NCBI RefSeq assembly: GCF_000024365.1
Contig: NC_013235.1
Location: 5,766,001-5,830,000, forward strand
DNA: 64,000 bases
Reading direction: 5' to 3'
DNA from: Nakamurella multipartita DSM 44233
GTDB taxonomy: Bacteria; Actinomycetota; Actinomycetes; Mycobacteriales; Nakamurellaceae
The position numbers and the translations under genes were made by a program. This document shows positions 38,558 through 46,710 of the stretch, piece by piece (position 1 is the stretch's first letter; each line of letters begins with the position of its first letter). The notes beneath the pieces are model-generated. The model searched no databases and was not told the origin of the DNA. It saw only the letters and a list, made by a program, of their open reading frames with translations.

Positions 38558-39169
38558 ATGGGGCACTACACCGTCCCCACCGTCATCGAGCGGACGCCGG
38601 CCGGCGAACGGGTCGTGGACGTCTTCAGCCGGCTGTTGTCCGACCGGATCATCTACCTGGGCACCGAGATCGACGACGACGTCGCCAACGTGATCGTCGC
38701 CCAGCTGCTGCACCTGGAGTCGGACAACCCCGACGCCGAGATCGGCCTGTACATCAACTCGCCGGGCGGATCGATGTCGGCGATGACGGCCGTCTACGAC
38801 ACCATGCAATTCGTGCGGGCGCCGGTGGCCACCACCTGCGTCGGCCAGGCCGCTTCGGCCGCGGCGATCCTGCTGGCCGCCGGCGCCCCCGGCCGGCGGG
38901 CGGTGCTACCGCACACCCGGGTGCTGCTGCATCAACCCTCCACCGGCGGCGAAGGTCAGATCTCCGACCTGACCTTGCAGGCCCGCGAGCTGCTGCGGGT
39001 GCGCGAGCAGATGGAGCAGGTGCTGGCCCGGCACACCGGACAGGACGTGGCCACCCTGCGCCGGGACACCGACCGGGACAAGGTGTTCACCGCCGAGCAG
39101 GCGGTGGCCTACGGGCTGGCCGACCTGATCGTCAGCGCCCGGCCGCCGGCCCTGGCCCGCCCGGCCTGA
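38558..39169 (+). CDS. clpP: ATP-dependent Clp protease subunit ClpP (second of pair)
   Basis: 203 residues. Triad Ser in [19 protein letters not shown], His in [10 protein letters not shown], Asp in [19 protein letters not shown]. The GQAASAAA variant (Met/Gly replaced) is usual for actinobacterial ClpP2-type subunits, so it is not a defect. It forms heteromeric tetradecamers with the preceding ClpP, to be capped by ClpX or ClpC ATPases encoded elsewhere. Starts two bases after the previous stop with a GGGGG-like ribosome site inside it. Confidence 0.92.
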   Translation: MGHYTVPTVIERTPAGERVVDVFSRLLSDRIIYLGTEIDDDVANVIVAQLLHLESDNPDAEIGLYINSPGGSMSAMTAVYDTMQFVRAPVATTCVGQAASAAAILLAAGAPGRRAVLPHTRVLLHQPSTGGEGQISDLTLQARELLRVREQMEQVLARHTGQDVATLRRDTDRDKVFTAEQAVAYGLADLIVSARPPALARPA

Positions 39170-39204
39170 CCGCCCCCGCCGCACCCGCACCCCCGGACCC
39201 GCAC

Positions 39205-39255
39205 CGCACCCGCACCCGCACCCGCACCCGCACCCGCACCCGCACCCGCACCCGC
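39205..39255. repeat. Hexanucleotide microsatellite (GCACCC)n
   Basis: About eight uninterrupted CGCACC units, preceded by a degenerate run from 39180. It abuts the left end of the IS110 element. Intergenic, after clpP. Confidence 0.85.
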
Positions 39256-39371
39256 TGTTGATCAGTCGAAAATAGGTGACGGGCGGCTCGGACGGGGGCG
39301 TGTTTGAGTTGCCGGCCTGCTGGTGTGGGCTGGTTGGTGACGGGCGTGGGGGTTGGCGGGGCGGGGTTAGT

Positions 39372-40643
39372 TCATGCGGCGTCGTTGTGGGTGACGGTGT
39401 AGCCGTTGGTTTCGAGGATGGTGCGGGCGCGGCGGATCCGGTTCTTGTCCAGGTCGCGGCGGCGGTATTCGTTCAGGTAGGTGGGTCCGAGGTCGTGGTA
39501 GTCGGTGTCTTTGCGGATCAGGTGGTGACAGGTCTCCAGGATGATCCTGGAGATCGCGACCAGGGCTTTGGTTGGTTTCATCCGGGTACACAGATCGGCG
39601 TACTTCGCGGCCAGGTACGTGCTGTGGGTGCGGGCGGCGGCCTTGGCGCACTGGAACAGCACTGCGCGTAGTGACCGGTTGCCCTTGCGGGTCCGGGTCG
39701 AGAGGTGTCGTCCGGCTGATTCGTTGTTCCCGGGGCTGAGCCCGGCCCACGAGGCCAGCCGGTCGGTCCCGGTGAACCGGCTCATGTCGATCCCGATCTC
39801 GGAGACGATGATCATCGCGGCGCGGCGGCTGACTCCCGGGATCGTCTCGAGGTGGTCAACCGCTCGGGCGAAAGGGGCGATCTCCTGGTCGATCTGTTGG
39901 TCCAGGTCCGTGAGGAGCGTGTCGAGGTCGTTGATCTGTCGCATCATCGTGGCGGCCAGTCGCGCGTGGTGGTCGGTGAAGTGTCCGGTCAGGGCCTCGG
40001 TCAGTTCCGGGAGCTTGCTGCGCATCCGGACCAGCGCCAGGTCCGCGACCTGGCGGGGATCACTCATCGCCCCGGCCGGGTCGTTGATCATCGCGTGCAG
40101 CATCGCGGTGGCCGATTTGCCGGTGATGTCGCTGACCGTGCTGGACAGCTTGATCCCGGCGGATTCGAGCAGATCCTGCAGCCGTTGCACGGCGCGGGTC
40201 CGGTCGCGGACCACGTTGCTGCGGTACCGGGTCAACTCCCGCAGCTCCCGCACCGGGATGTCCGGCACGAACGAGGGTGTGACGAGCCCGAGCTGAGCCA
40301 TCCGAGCGATCCATTCGGCGTCCTTGACGTCGGTCTTGTTGCCCGGTACCCGTTTGACGTCCCGCGGGTTGAGTAGCCAGCATCTGAACTGGTCTTCCAG
40401 CACCAGGAACAATGGTTTCCAGTACACCCCGGTCGATTCCATCGCGACCAGCTCGATGTCCAGTTCGGTCAGCCAGTCCCGTAGCCGCAGCAGCGATGGT
40501 GTCGTCGTGGCGAAGGTGCGGACCTTGAGTCGTTTGACCCGGCCGTTCTCGATCAGCCGGACCGCGACCTTGACATCGCGCTTGGAGATGTCCATCCCCG
40601 CGACCCGGCCGTAGGCGATCTCGTCGTCGTCGATCACCGGCAT
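39372..40643 (-). CDS. IS110-family transposase (RNA-guided DEDD recombinase)
   Basis: 423 residues, intact. The N-terminal RuvC-like DEDD domain has Asp18 (AGMDISKRDV), Glu69 (VAMESTGVYW), Asp105 and Asp108 (NKTDVKDAEW). A coiled linker follows, then the C-terminal Tnp domain with helix-hairpin-helix-like IPGVSRRAAMIIVSEIG and WAGLSPGNNESAGR, where Ser309 is the candidate catalytic serine. Family knowledge: IS110 recombinases use a structured bridge RNA from the element's noncoding end to pair donor and target DNA. No frameshift seen, so the element may still be active. Confidence 0.95.
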   Translation of the reverse strand: MPVIDDDEIAYGRVAGMDISKRDVKVAVRLIENGRVKRLKVRTFATTTPSLLRLRDWLTELDIELVAMESTGVYWKPLFLVLEDQFRCWLLNPRDVKRVPGNKTDVKDAEWIARMAQLGLVTPSFVPDIPVRELRELTRYRSNVVRDRTRAVQRLQDLLESAGIKLSSTVSDITGKSATAMLHAMINDPAGAMSDPRQVADLALVRMRSKLPELTEALTGHFTDHHARLAATMMRQINDLDTLLTDLDQQIDQEIAPFARAVDHLETIPGVSRRAAMIIVSEIGIDMSRFTGTDRLASWAGLSPGNNESAGRHLSTRTRKGNRSLRAVLFQCAKAAARTHSTYLAAKYADLCTRMKPTKALVAISRIILETCHHLIRKDTDYHDLGPTYLNEYRRRDLDKNRIRRARTILETNGYTVTHNDAA

Positions 40644-40885
40644 CAGCCTTACCTCCGTTTCCGGTATCCCTTGTGACGGGTGGTGCCGCCGTCGGGTGGG
40701 AGGTCTCCCGGCAAAGACGATCAGTCACGTGCTCGAAGCAACACCACGGGATCCCTGACCGACCTCCAGCGTCCAGTTCATGGCCAGGCTCGCCGGCACC
40801 AATCAACATCGACGTCAGACAACCCGAGGGCAGCACCAAGAACATTTTCGCCGCCACGGGACGGCCCGCAAGGGCCCCCAGTCGT
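40644..40885 (-). ncRNA. Candidate bridge RNA region of the IS110 element
   Basis: About 240 bases of noncoding DNA between the element's end hairpin and the transposase start, on the transposase strand. Length and position match where IS110-group elements encode bridge RNA. I have not folded it, and the target- and donor-binding loops are not identified. Confidence 0.45.
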
Positions 40886-40936
40886 TCATGGGAGGAGGGT
40901 CGTTATCGCTCCGCGATAACGACACTCCTCCCATGA
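40886..40936. repeat. 24-bp hairpin at the IS110 end
   Basis: TCATGGGAGGAGGGTCGTTA... and its complement give 24-base arms with one mismatch and a three-base loop (TCC). This is one of the strongest hairpins in the window. It overlaps the inferred end of the IS element, so it may be part of the left end or part of a target hairpin. Confidence 0.8.
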
Positions 40937-40940
40937 TCAA

Positions 40941-40991
40941 CTCCAACCCGGGGGGCGTGCTCCAACCCGGGGCGTGCTCCAACCCGGGGGG
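40941..40991. repeat. Triple direct repeat next to the IS end
   Basis: Three copies of CTCCAACCCGGGG spaced by GCGTG, 16-19 bases per unit, between the IS110 end and the stop of the PopR-like gene. Confidence 0.75.
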
Positions 40992-40992
40992 G

Positions 40993-41439
40993 TCAGGCAG
41001 CCAGCAGCACCGGGCCGGCCGGACTCCCCGCCGGGGCCAGCGCGCCGGCGCAGCGGCGGGTGAACTCGGCCAGGCTCAGACCGAGGGAGCCGGCGGCCGC
41101 GGCCAGCATCTCCGAGGAAGCCTCCTTGCGACCCCGCTCCACCTCGGAAAGGTGCTGCACGGACATGCCGGCCCGGCCGGCGACGTCGGCCAGGGTGCGG
41201 CCCTGGCGCCGGCGCTCCTCCCGCAGGACGGCCCCGGACACCTCGCGCCACAGCGGCTCGCGCCGAGCCGGCGCTGGACCCGGTGTCCGCGTCCCTGCCC
41301 CGGCCGTCATCCCAGCGCTCGTCATCCCAACGCCCGTCATCCCACCGGGCGCCCCGGCCGTCAGCGGTCGAGCCGTGGGCTTGTTGCCCGCGATCCGGCG
41401 GCGCTCCCGCTCCCCGGCCAGCGACACGACCTCACCCAT
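40993..41439 (-). CDS. XRE-family regulator, PopR/ClgR-like
   Basis: 148-residue DNA-binding protein. A disordered N-terminal ~60 residues (with three GMT-type repeats) is followed by a Cro/CI helix-turn-helix (about 64-128): LREERRRQGRTLADVAGRAG, SVQHLSEVERGRKEASSEML. This is strikingly like ClgR/PopR, activators of clp genes. The protein ends PVLLAA. In Streptomyces, PopR and ClgR are degraded by ClpP1P2 through C-terminal alanines, so a degron is likely conserved. Together with the nearby clpP pair this resembles clpP3-clpP4-popR, here interrupted by IS110. Stop lies two bases from the triple repeat; ATG 41439 is chosen because longer frames read into the divergent promoter. Confidence 0.82.
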   Translation of the reverse strand: MGEVVSLAGERERRRIAGNKPTARPLTAGAPGGMTGVGMTSAGMTAGAGTRTPGPAPARREPLWREVSGAVLREERRRQGRTLADVAGRAGMSVQHLSEVERGRKEASSEMLAAAAGSLGLSLAEFTRRCAGALAPAGSPAGPVLLAA

Positions 41440-41527
41440 CGGATCCCGCCTTTCGTGGTGGACCTGCTCGACTCCCTGCCGCGACGGTAGGCCGGCTCGG
41501 CCCGACCCGGTCGGCCGTGAGTGCGTC

Positions 41528-41545
41528 GTTCGCGACGGGCGCAAC
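41528..41545. promoter_or_regulatory. Possible ClgR/PopR site (weak)
   Basis: GTTCGC-N6-CGCAAC, 89 bases before the PopR-like start. The left half equals the ClgR half-site GTTCGC; the right half keeps only AAC of GCGAAC. Position suits autoregulation. Confidence 0.25.
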
Positions 41546-41691
41546 CCCCCGTGATCATCCGGGCCGGATGACGCGCGGCCGTCGGGCATGGTCCAAGATG
41601 CGGCGGTGCCTGATTTGTCATGCCCGGATAGGTTCGTCACGAACAATCGCGACCGCGGCCCGCTGGCCGTGCCAGTCGGGAGGAACGGTCG

Positions 41692-42627
41692 ATGAGCACT
41701 CTTGCCTGGATCATCCTGCTGATCCTGATCCTGCCCGCGATCGGCCTGCTGGTCTGGGTGATCCTGGCCGCGTCGCTGGTCCGGGTGCCCTCGGGCAGCC
41801 TCGGGCTGGTCATGTCCCGCGGCAAAGCCACCGACCGCTCGCTGCTGCCGGGCGGGCACTTCGTGTTCGCGTTCCGGCGGGTGATCATTGAGGAGTACCC
41901 CTCGGTCGAACTGGCCTACCGGGCGGACGGCCAGAGCGCCGACGAGGGGGTCGGCTTCAACCGCCACCTCGGCGACCGCCGGGTCAGCCGGGGCGCCTTC
42001 GACCGGCTGGAGATGTCCGGCCCGCCGCTGCGCGCAACCCTGGGCGACCGGACCGAGGCGGTCGTCGTCTTCACGGTGCGCTTCCAGTTGCTCGCCGAGA
42101 ACCTGCGCACCGTCCACGAGCGGTTCGGGCCCAACGGGATCTTCGGCATCGTCCGCGATTCCAGCGCCCGGGCCGTCCTGGGCTCGCTGGCCGAGCATCA
42201 CGACGGCATCGAGCAGTTCTTCGGCGCCGAGCGGCAGGCCTGCGAGCAGCGGCTGGCCACCGCCGTCCGCGACGCCCTGGAGGCCGACGGCATCTCGATG
42301 ACCGGGTTCGTCCTGGGTACGGCCGACCTGGGCAAGACCGGGGAGGTCGTGCAGGCGACCGTGCGCGCCCAGTACGAGCTCGAGCGGGAACGGGCCGAGG
42401 CGCAGACCCGCACCCTGCGCGCCCTCAACGACGCCGACCTGCAAAAGCAGATGAGCTCGCCCAACGACGGGGCCTGGCGCTACCGGGAGACCGACCTGTG
42501 GCGCGAGCTGGTCGACCGCACCGAGGCGCTCAACGTGGCCCTGCGGGCCGGGCCCGCGGTCCCGGTCGCCACCGCGGTGAATGAGGACATCCTGGTCGAC
42601 CAGAACGATCCGGGGGCCCCGGCGTGA
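41692..42627 (+). CDS. SPFH/band-7 membrane protein
   Basis: 311 residues. An N-terminal hydrophobic anchor (WIILLILILPAIGLLVWVILA) is followed by an SPFH domain (about 30-215): GSLGLVMSRGKATDRSLLPGG, FTVRFQLLAENL and a coiled C-terminal region rich in Glu/Arg (YELERERAEAQTRTLRAL). SPFH proteins form large membrane-bound cages or scaffolds, often with a partner protein. The next gene overlaps by four bases and encodes a small membrane protein with a coiled middle, the likely partner. Function beyond scaffolding unknown. Confidence 0.85.
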   Translation: MSTLAWIILLILILPAIGLLVWVILAASLVRVPSGSLGLVMSRGKATDRSLLPGGHFVFAFRRVIIEEYPSVELAYRADGQSADEGVGFNRHLGDRRVSRGAFDRLEMSGPPLRATLGDRTEAVVVFTVRFQLLAENLRTVHERFGPNGIFGIVRDSSARAVLGSLAEHHDGIEQFFGAERQACEQRLATAVRDALEADGISMTGFVLGTADLGKTGEVVQATVRAQYELERERAEAQTRTLRALNDADLQKQMSSPNDGAWRYRETDLWRELVDRTEALNVALRAGPAVPVATAVNEDILVDQNDPGAPA

Positions 42628-43250
42628 ACCAGGACAAGTCCTTCTTCGACCGTCTGCTGGAGATCATCGCGGTGCTGCTCCTGGCGGTCACCACCCTGGG
42701 CACCGCCTGGTGCGGTTATCAGGCTTCCCAGTGGTCCGGCGTGCAGACCGACGACAACCGGATCGAGGCCGAGCACCGGCTGGACGGCAACCGGGAATTC
42801 GGCCGGGCCATCCAGACGATCAGCTACGACACGAACATGGTTGCCCTCTACGCCCAGGCCGTGCAGGCCGGCAACACCGGACTGGTCCAGTTCTACCGGC
42901 AGTCGCTGTTCCGGCCGGAGTTCCTGCCGACGCTGGACAAGTGGGAGGCGCAGGTCGCCGCCGGCCAGGCGCCGACCCCCCTGGTGCAGGACCCGGAGTA
43001 CCTGGACAGTCTGCGTTCGACCTACCTGCAGGCGCAGGAGCAGGCCGACCAGGCAGCGAAGGACGCGCAACAGGCGGGTGACTATTCCCAGCAGTACGTG
43101 CTGAACACGATCGTGCTGGCCGTCGCCCTGTTCTTCGCCGGGGTGACCTCCTCGTTCCGGTACCAACCGGCCCGGGCCCTGTTGATCGTGCTGGCCCTGG
43201 CCACGCTCGCCTTCGCCGCGTCCCGAGTGGCCGACCTGCCCATCGCCTAG
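42624..43250 (+). CDS. DUF4337-like membrane protein, SPFH partner
   Basis: 208 residues: one N-terminal helix (LEIIAVLLLAVTTLGTAWCGY), a long soluble helical stretch with a Gln/Ala-rich coiled segment (QAQEQADQAAKDAQQAG), then two C-terminal helices (LNTIVLAVALFFAGVTS and ALLIVLALATLAFAA). The topology and the AWCGYQASQWSG segment resemble DUF4337 proteins. It starts with GTG inside the SPFH gene's end, so the two are translationally coupled. No enzymatic motif. Confidence 0.75.
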   Translation: MNQDKSFFDRLLEIIAVLLLAVTTLGTAWCGYQASQWSGVQTDDNRIEAEHRLDGNREFGRAIQTISYDTNMVALYAQAVQAGNTGLVQFYRQSLFRPEFLPTLDKWEAQVAAGQAPTPLVQDPEYLDSLRSTYLQAQEQADQAAKDAQQAGDYSQQYVLNTIVLAVALFFAGVTSSFRYQPARALLIVLALATLAFAASRVADLPIA

Positions 43251-43418
43251 TCGGCCGAGGGGGTGCCGGGTCCCCCGGAGGACCGCAAGGGCGCGCTTTC
43301 TGGGTGGCCGCCGGTGCGAAACATGGGGAGCCATTCCCGATGTCGAGCACCCCGGGCTGGCCGGACAGTAGTGGCACACCGGCGGCATCGGGTCGCCGGA
43401 GGATCCCGAGGAGCTCCC

Positions 43419-43706
43419 ATGCCCCGCTACCTGATCGAGCGCGACCTGCCGGGTGCCGCGAACCTGACCACCGAGGATCTGGCGAAGATCGCCCGGACCT
43501 CCAATGACGCCGTGGCCTCGCTGGGTGTGCCCTACACCTGGGTGACCAGCTACGTCGCCGGCGACAAGATCTACTGCGTGCACGAGGCGCAGGATGCCGA
43601 GACGATCCGCGAACACGCCCGCCGCGGCGGCTTCCCGTGCACCCTGGTGGCCGAGGTGACCAACGAGTTCGGCCCGCAGACGGCCGATCTGATGCCGGCT
43701 CGGTGA
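43419..43706 (+). CDS. DUF4242 protein (SCO4226-like)
   Basis: 95 residues, ferredoxin-like fold. MPRYLIERDLPGAANLT begins the domain; YTWVTSYVAGDKIYCVHEAQ and ETIREHARRGGFP are family motifs. The Streptomyces homologue SCO4226 was reported to bind nickel; His and Glu in the CVHEAQDAE and REHARR segments are candidate ligands. GAGGAG precedes the ATG; a longer frame to 43263 is unsupported. A LAL regulator follows on the same strand. Confidence 0.85.
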   Translation: MPRYLIERDLPGAANLTTEDLAKIARTSNDAVASLGVPYTWVTSYVAGDKIYCVHEAQDAETIREHARRGGFPCTLVAEVTNEFGPQTADLMPAR

Positions 43707-43804
43707 TCGGTCCCGCCCTCCGGTTGGCCGGGCGCGGCAATGCCCGGCCGCCGGGGGTCCCTCCGCTCACTCGCCCAGCGGATTTCCCGGTGGCGGTCGC
43801 GAAT

Positions 43805-43819
43805 TACTCTCGACGGGTG
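43805..43819 (+). promoter_or_regulatory. Possible -10 box for leaderless LAL mRNA
   Basis: TACTCT (TANNNT type) ends seven bases before the GTG start of the next gene, which has no Shine-Dalgarno sequence. That spacing places +1 on the start codon. Confidence 0.35.
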
Positions 43820-46393
43820 AAACTGGTCGAAAGGGACCATCCGTTCGATGTCCTGCGGATGGCCATGGTGACCGCGGCGGCCGGGGAGGGCGCCGGTGTC
43901 GCGGTGGCCGGCGAACCCGGCATCGGCAAATCGGCCCTGATCGCGGCGGCCTGCCGGGAAGGCTCCGGCATCCGCGTCCTGCGGGCCAGCTGTGATCCGC
44001 TGAGCACACCCCGCCCGCTGGGACCGTTCCGTGATCTGGCCGGCGAGGCTGGGTTCTCGGCCGACCTCGCGCGCGAGCCGATGCTGTCCGAGATCTGCGA
44101 GCTGGTCTTCCGCGCCTTGCGGGCGGAGCCGACCATTCTGGTGATCGAGGATCTGCACTGGATCGACGCCGCCTCGGTCGACGTGCTGCGCTTTCTGGCC
44201 CGGCGGGTGCCCTCCATGCCGGTCGCGCTGCTGGTCAGTTACCGGGACCACGAGATCGGCCCCGGGCACTCGGCGCGAGTGCTGCTGGACGACTTCGCCC
44301 GGCTGGAACAGCTCACGACCGTGCGCCTGGCGGCCCTGACGGTGGCGGGCGTCGGCGAGCTGCTTCGCTCGACCGCCCTGGACCCGGTCCGGGTGCACAC
44401 GCTGACCGGGGGCAACCCGTTCTTCGTCACCGAAGTGGTCAAAGAGCCCGACCTGCCCTTGCCGACTTCGGTCCGGGACGCGGTACTCGCCCGGACCGTG
44501 CCGGTCAGCCCGACGGACGTCGAGGTGCTGCAGCTGGTCGCCTGCGCGCCGGATCGGCTCGACGATCGCGCCCTGCCCGCCCTGGGCGTGGACCTGCCCA
44601 CCCTGCGCCGGCTGGACCGCACCGGCCTGCTGATCCGCAGCCGGGACGGGCTGGTCTTCCGTCACGAACTGGCCCGCCAGGCCGTGGAGAGCACCATTCC
44701 CCCGGGCGGAGCGCCGCAGCTGCACGCGCGGCTGCTCGCGGCCCTGGAGCAGATCGACCCACCCGACCCGGCAGTGCTCACGCACCACGCGGTCGGCGCC
44801 CGAGACTCCGCCCGGGCCACCCGGTACGCCCGCGCGGCGGCCCAACAAGCCACGAGCGCCGGCTCCCACACCGAGGCGGTGGCTTTCTATCGCACCGCCC
44901 TGACCCACCTGGTCGGGGCATCGGCCGGCGAGCGCGCCGATCTGCTGCTGCATCTGGGCTTCGAGGAGTACATGACCAATCGCCTGAACGCGGCGATCCG
45001 GACGGTCAGTGCGACCTTCCCCCTGTGGCAGGAGGCCGCCGACCCACGTGGGCTGGCCACCGCCCACGAGGAGGTCGCCGTGTTCGAGTACTACAACGCC
45101 CGCCGCCGGCAGGCCGAGGAACATGCGGAACGGGCCTGCGCCATCGCCGGCGAAGCCGGTCCCGAGCTGACGTTCGGGCAGGCCCGGGCGACTCGCGGCT
45201 ACCTGGCCTACATGCGCAACGACTTCGACCTCGCGCTGGCCTGTCACGACGACGCCGGCCGCATTGCCGAGACCGGCCAGGACCAACCACTGGCCATCCG
45301 CACCCGCCTGGTCCGAGCCGCGGCCGCTCTGTCCGGCGGTGACGAGTCGGCGCGCGCCTCGCTCGCGCAGCTGATCGAGGCGGCCCGGAACCACAACCTG
45401 GACGAGCTCGCCTCGACCGGCTACTCCAACCTGGCCAACCTCGATGTCGAACAGCGCCGGCTGCGGGATGCGCAACACGTCCTGGAACAGTCCCTGCCGT
45501 TCACCGACGAACGCGACATCCCGATCTGCCGGCAGTGGCAGACCGGCGTCCGGTCCCGGTTGCACTTCGCCCGCGGGCGCTTCAGCGCCGCACTCGAAGA
45601 CGCCGACTTCGTCCTGCACGGTGACGGCATGCCGTTGGCGACCGTCTGGCCGCTGCTGGTGACGGCGCTGGCCCCGCTCCGGCAGGGCACCGTCCGGCCC
45701 ACTCCCGATCCGTTGGACGCGGCCTGGGACCTGGTCGGCCGCATCGACGAGCCACTGCGCCGATCGGCCGTGTTCTCGGCGCTGGCCGAACGGATGTGGA
45801 TGACCGGAGTGCCCGATGACCGGGTCATTCAGGACGCCCCCGGCGAGCTCGCCCGGCTCCTCGATGTGCCCGGAACCTCCTGGGCCGCAGGTGATCTCGC
45901 CGTGTGGCTGGCGCGGTTGGGCTTGCTCGCCGATCCGACGGTCACCGTGGCCGAGCCGTTCGCGCTGACCTTGGTCGGCCAATGGGACCGCGCGGCGCGG
46001 TGGTGGCACCGCGCCGGCGAGTCCTTCGCCGAGGCGATGGCCTGGGCCGACTCCCCCATCACCGCCGACCGGGTCCGGGCCGTCGAACTGCTCGACGCCC
46101 TGGGCGCCGTCGGCTCCGCCGACCGGCTCCGGTCCGGCCTGCGCCGCGACGGGGTGGTTGCCGTCCCGCCCCGGCCCCGGGCCGCCACCCGGGCCAATCC
46201 CGCCGGGTTGACCAACCGCCAGCTCGATGTCGCCAAGCTGGTCGCCCGCGGGTTCACCAACGCCGAGATCGCCGACCGGCTCTTCATCTCGACGAAGACG
46301 GCTGACCATCACGTGTCCGCGGTGTTGGCCAAGCTGGGCGTGGGCAACCGGCGCGCGGTCGTCGTCCAGGCCGACGAACTCGGGCTCGGCTGA
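43817..46393 (+). CDS. LAL-type LuxR regulator with AAA/STAND ATPase
   Basis: 858 residues. The N-terminal P-loop is VAVAGEPGIGKSALIAAACR (about 30-49) and Walker B ILVIEDLHWIDAAS. The AAA sensor LVSYRDHE is followed by winged helix and ~450 residues of TPR-like helices. The C-terminal LuxR domain reads LTNRQLDVAKLVARGFTNAE, RLFISTKTADHHVSAVLAKLG. Unlike the MalT-like gene at 14-16.8 kb, this belongs to the shorter DnrO/AfsR-like LAL group with a GEPGIGKS P-loop. Targets unknown. GTG start chosen; no ribosome site but a -10-like hexamer fits a leaderless mRNA. Longer frames overlap the DUF4242 gene. Confidence 0.85.
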   Translation: MKLVERDHPFDVLRMAMVTAAAGEGAGVAVAGEPGIGKSALIAAACREGSGIRVLRASCDPLSTPRPLGPFRDLAGEAGFSADLAREPMLSEICELVFRALRAEPTILVIEDLHWIDAASVDVLRFLARRVPSMPVALLVSYRDHEIGPGHSARVLLDDFARLEQLTTVRLAALTVAGVGELLRSTALDPVRVHTLTGGNPFFVTEVVKEPDLPLPTSVRDAVLARTVPVSPTDVEVLQLVACAPDRLDDRALPALGVDLPTLRRLDRTGLLIRSRDGLVFRHELARQAVESTIPPGGAPQLHARLLAALEQIDPPDPAVLTHHAVGARDSARATRYARAAAQQATSAGSHTEAVAFYRTALTHLVGASAGERADLLLHLGFEEYMTNRLNAAIRTVSATFPLWQEAADPRGLATAHEEVAVFEYYNARRRQAEEHAERACAIAGEAGPELTFGQARATRGYLAYMRNDFDLALACHDDAGRIAETGQDQPLAIRTRLVRAAAALSGGDESARASLAQLIEAARNHNLDELASTGYSNLANLDVEQRRLRDAQHVLEQSLPFTDERDIPICRQWQTGVRSRLHFARGRFSAALEDADFVLHGDGMPLATVWPLLVTALAPLRQGTVRPTPDPLDAAWDLVGRIDEPLRRSAVFSALAERMWMTGVPDDRVIQDAPGELARLLDVPGTSWAAGDLAVWLARLGLLADPTVTVAEPFALTLVGQWDRAARWWHRAGESFAEAMAWADSPITADRVRAVELLDALGAVGSADRLRSGLRRDGVVAVPPRPRAATRANPAGLTNRQLDVAKLVARGFTNAEIADRLFISTKTADHHVSAVLAKLGVGNRRAVVVQADELGLG

Positions 46394-46710
46394 GCAGCCG
46401 CCACCCGACCCGCGGGACCGGATTCACTCGATCGAGAAGCTCACACAGCCCCCGGCGGACCCTCGCGACCGGCGCTGCCTGCACCGACGGCCGGTGGTCC
46501 CGTCGCCGCCCCCGCCACCCTCCGCGTACGCCGCCGGTGAGGCCGGGTGGCGATCACCATCGCGTCCGGCGTTCATTACCTACCGTGATAGTTGCACACC
46601 CCGAGTAGCCAGCTGATCGACGTTCCGGGGACACCGGGCGGCCATCGGGCGATTGATCAGGCCCGATCATGGGGACAGAAGGGCAGCTTCACACGGTCGG
46701 GGGGTACGGG
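46394..46710. promoter_or_regulatory. Intergenic region before the c-di-GMP protein
   Basis: 317 bases with no supportable gene. An AT-richer patch (GTTCATTACCTACCGTGATA, about 46570-46589) is the most promoter-like sequence. GGGGGGT just before 46711 can serve as ribosome site. No tRNA or structured RNA recognised. Confidence 0.35.

Larger units (their letters stand above)
39259..40939 (-). mobile_element. IS110-family insertion sequence (approximate ends)
   Basis: Contains one complete IS110-type transposase with ~112 bases of noncoding DNA after it and ~290 bases before it. That asymmetry fits the IS110 group, whose bridge RNA is encoded upstream of the transposase. Ends are inferred from TGATCA occurring at both flanks (39259 and 40934), with GTTGATCA on the left and TGATCAAC on the right. 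IS110 elements lack long terminal inverted repeats, so the exact ends could shift by some bases. The element separates the clpP pair from the PopR-like gene. Confidence 0.7.

Noticed and set aside
38558-39169. Calling the second ClpP inactive because GQAASAAA replaces AASMG
   Set aside because: The catalytic Ser, His and Asp are present, and this variant is usual in actinobacterial ClpP2-type subunits.
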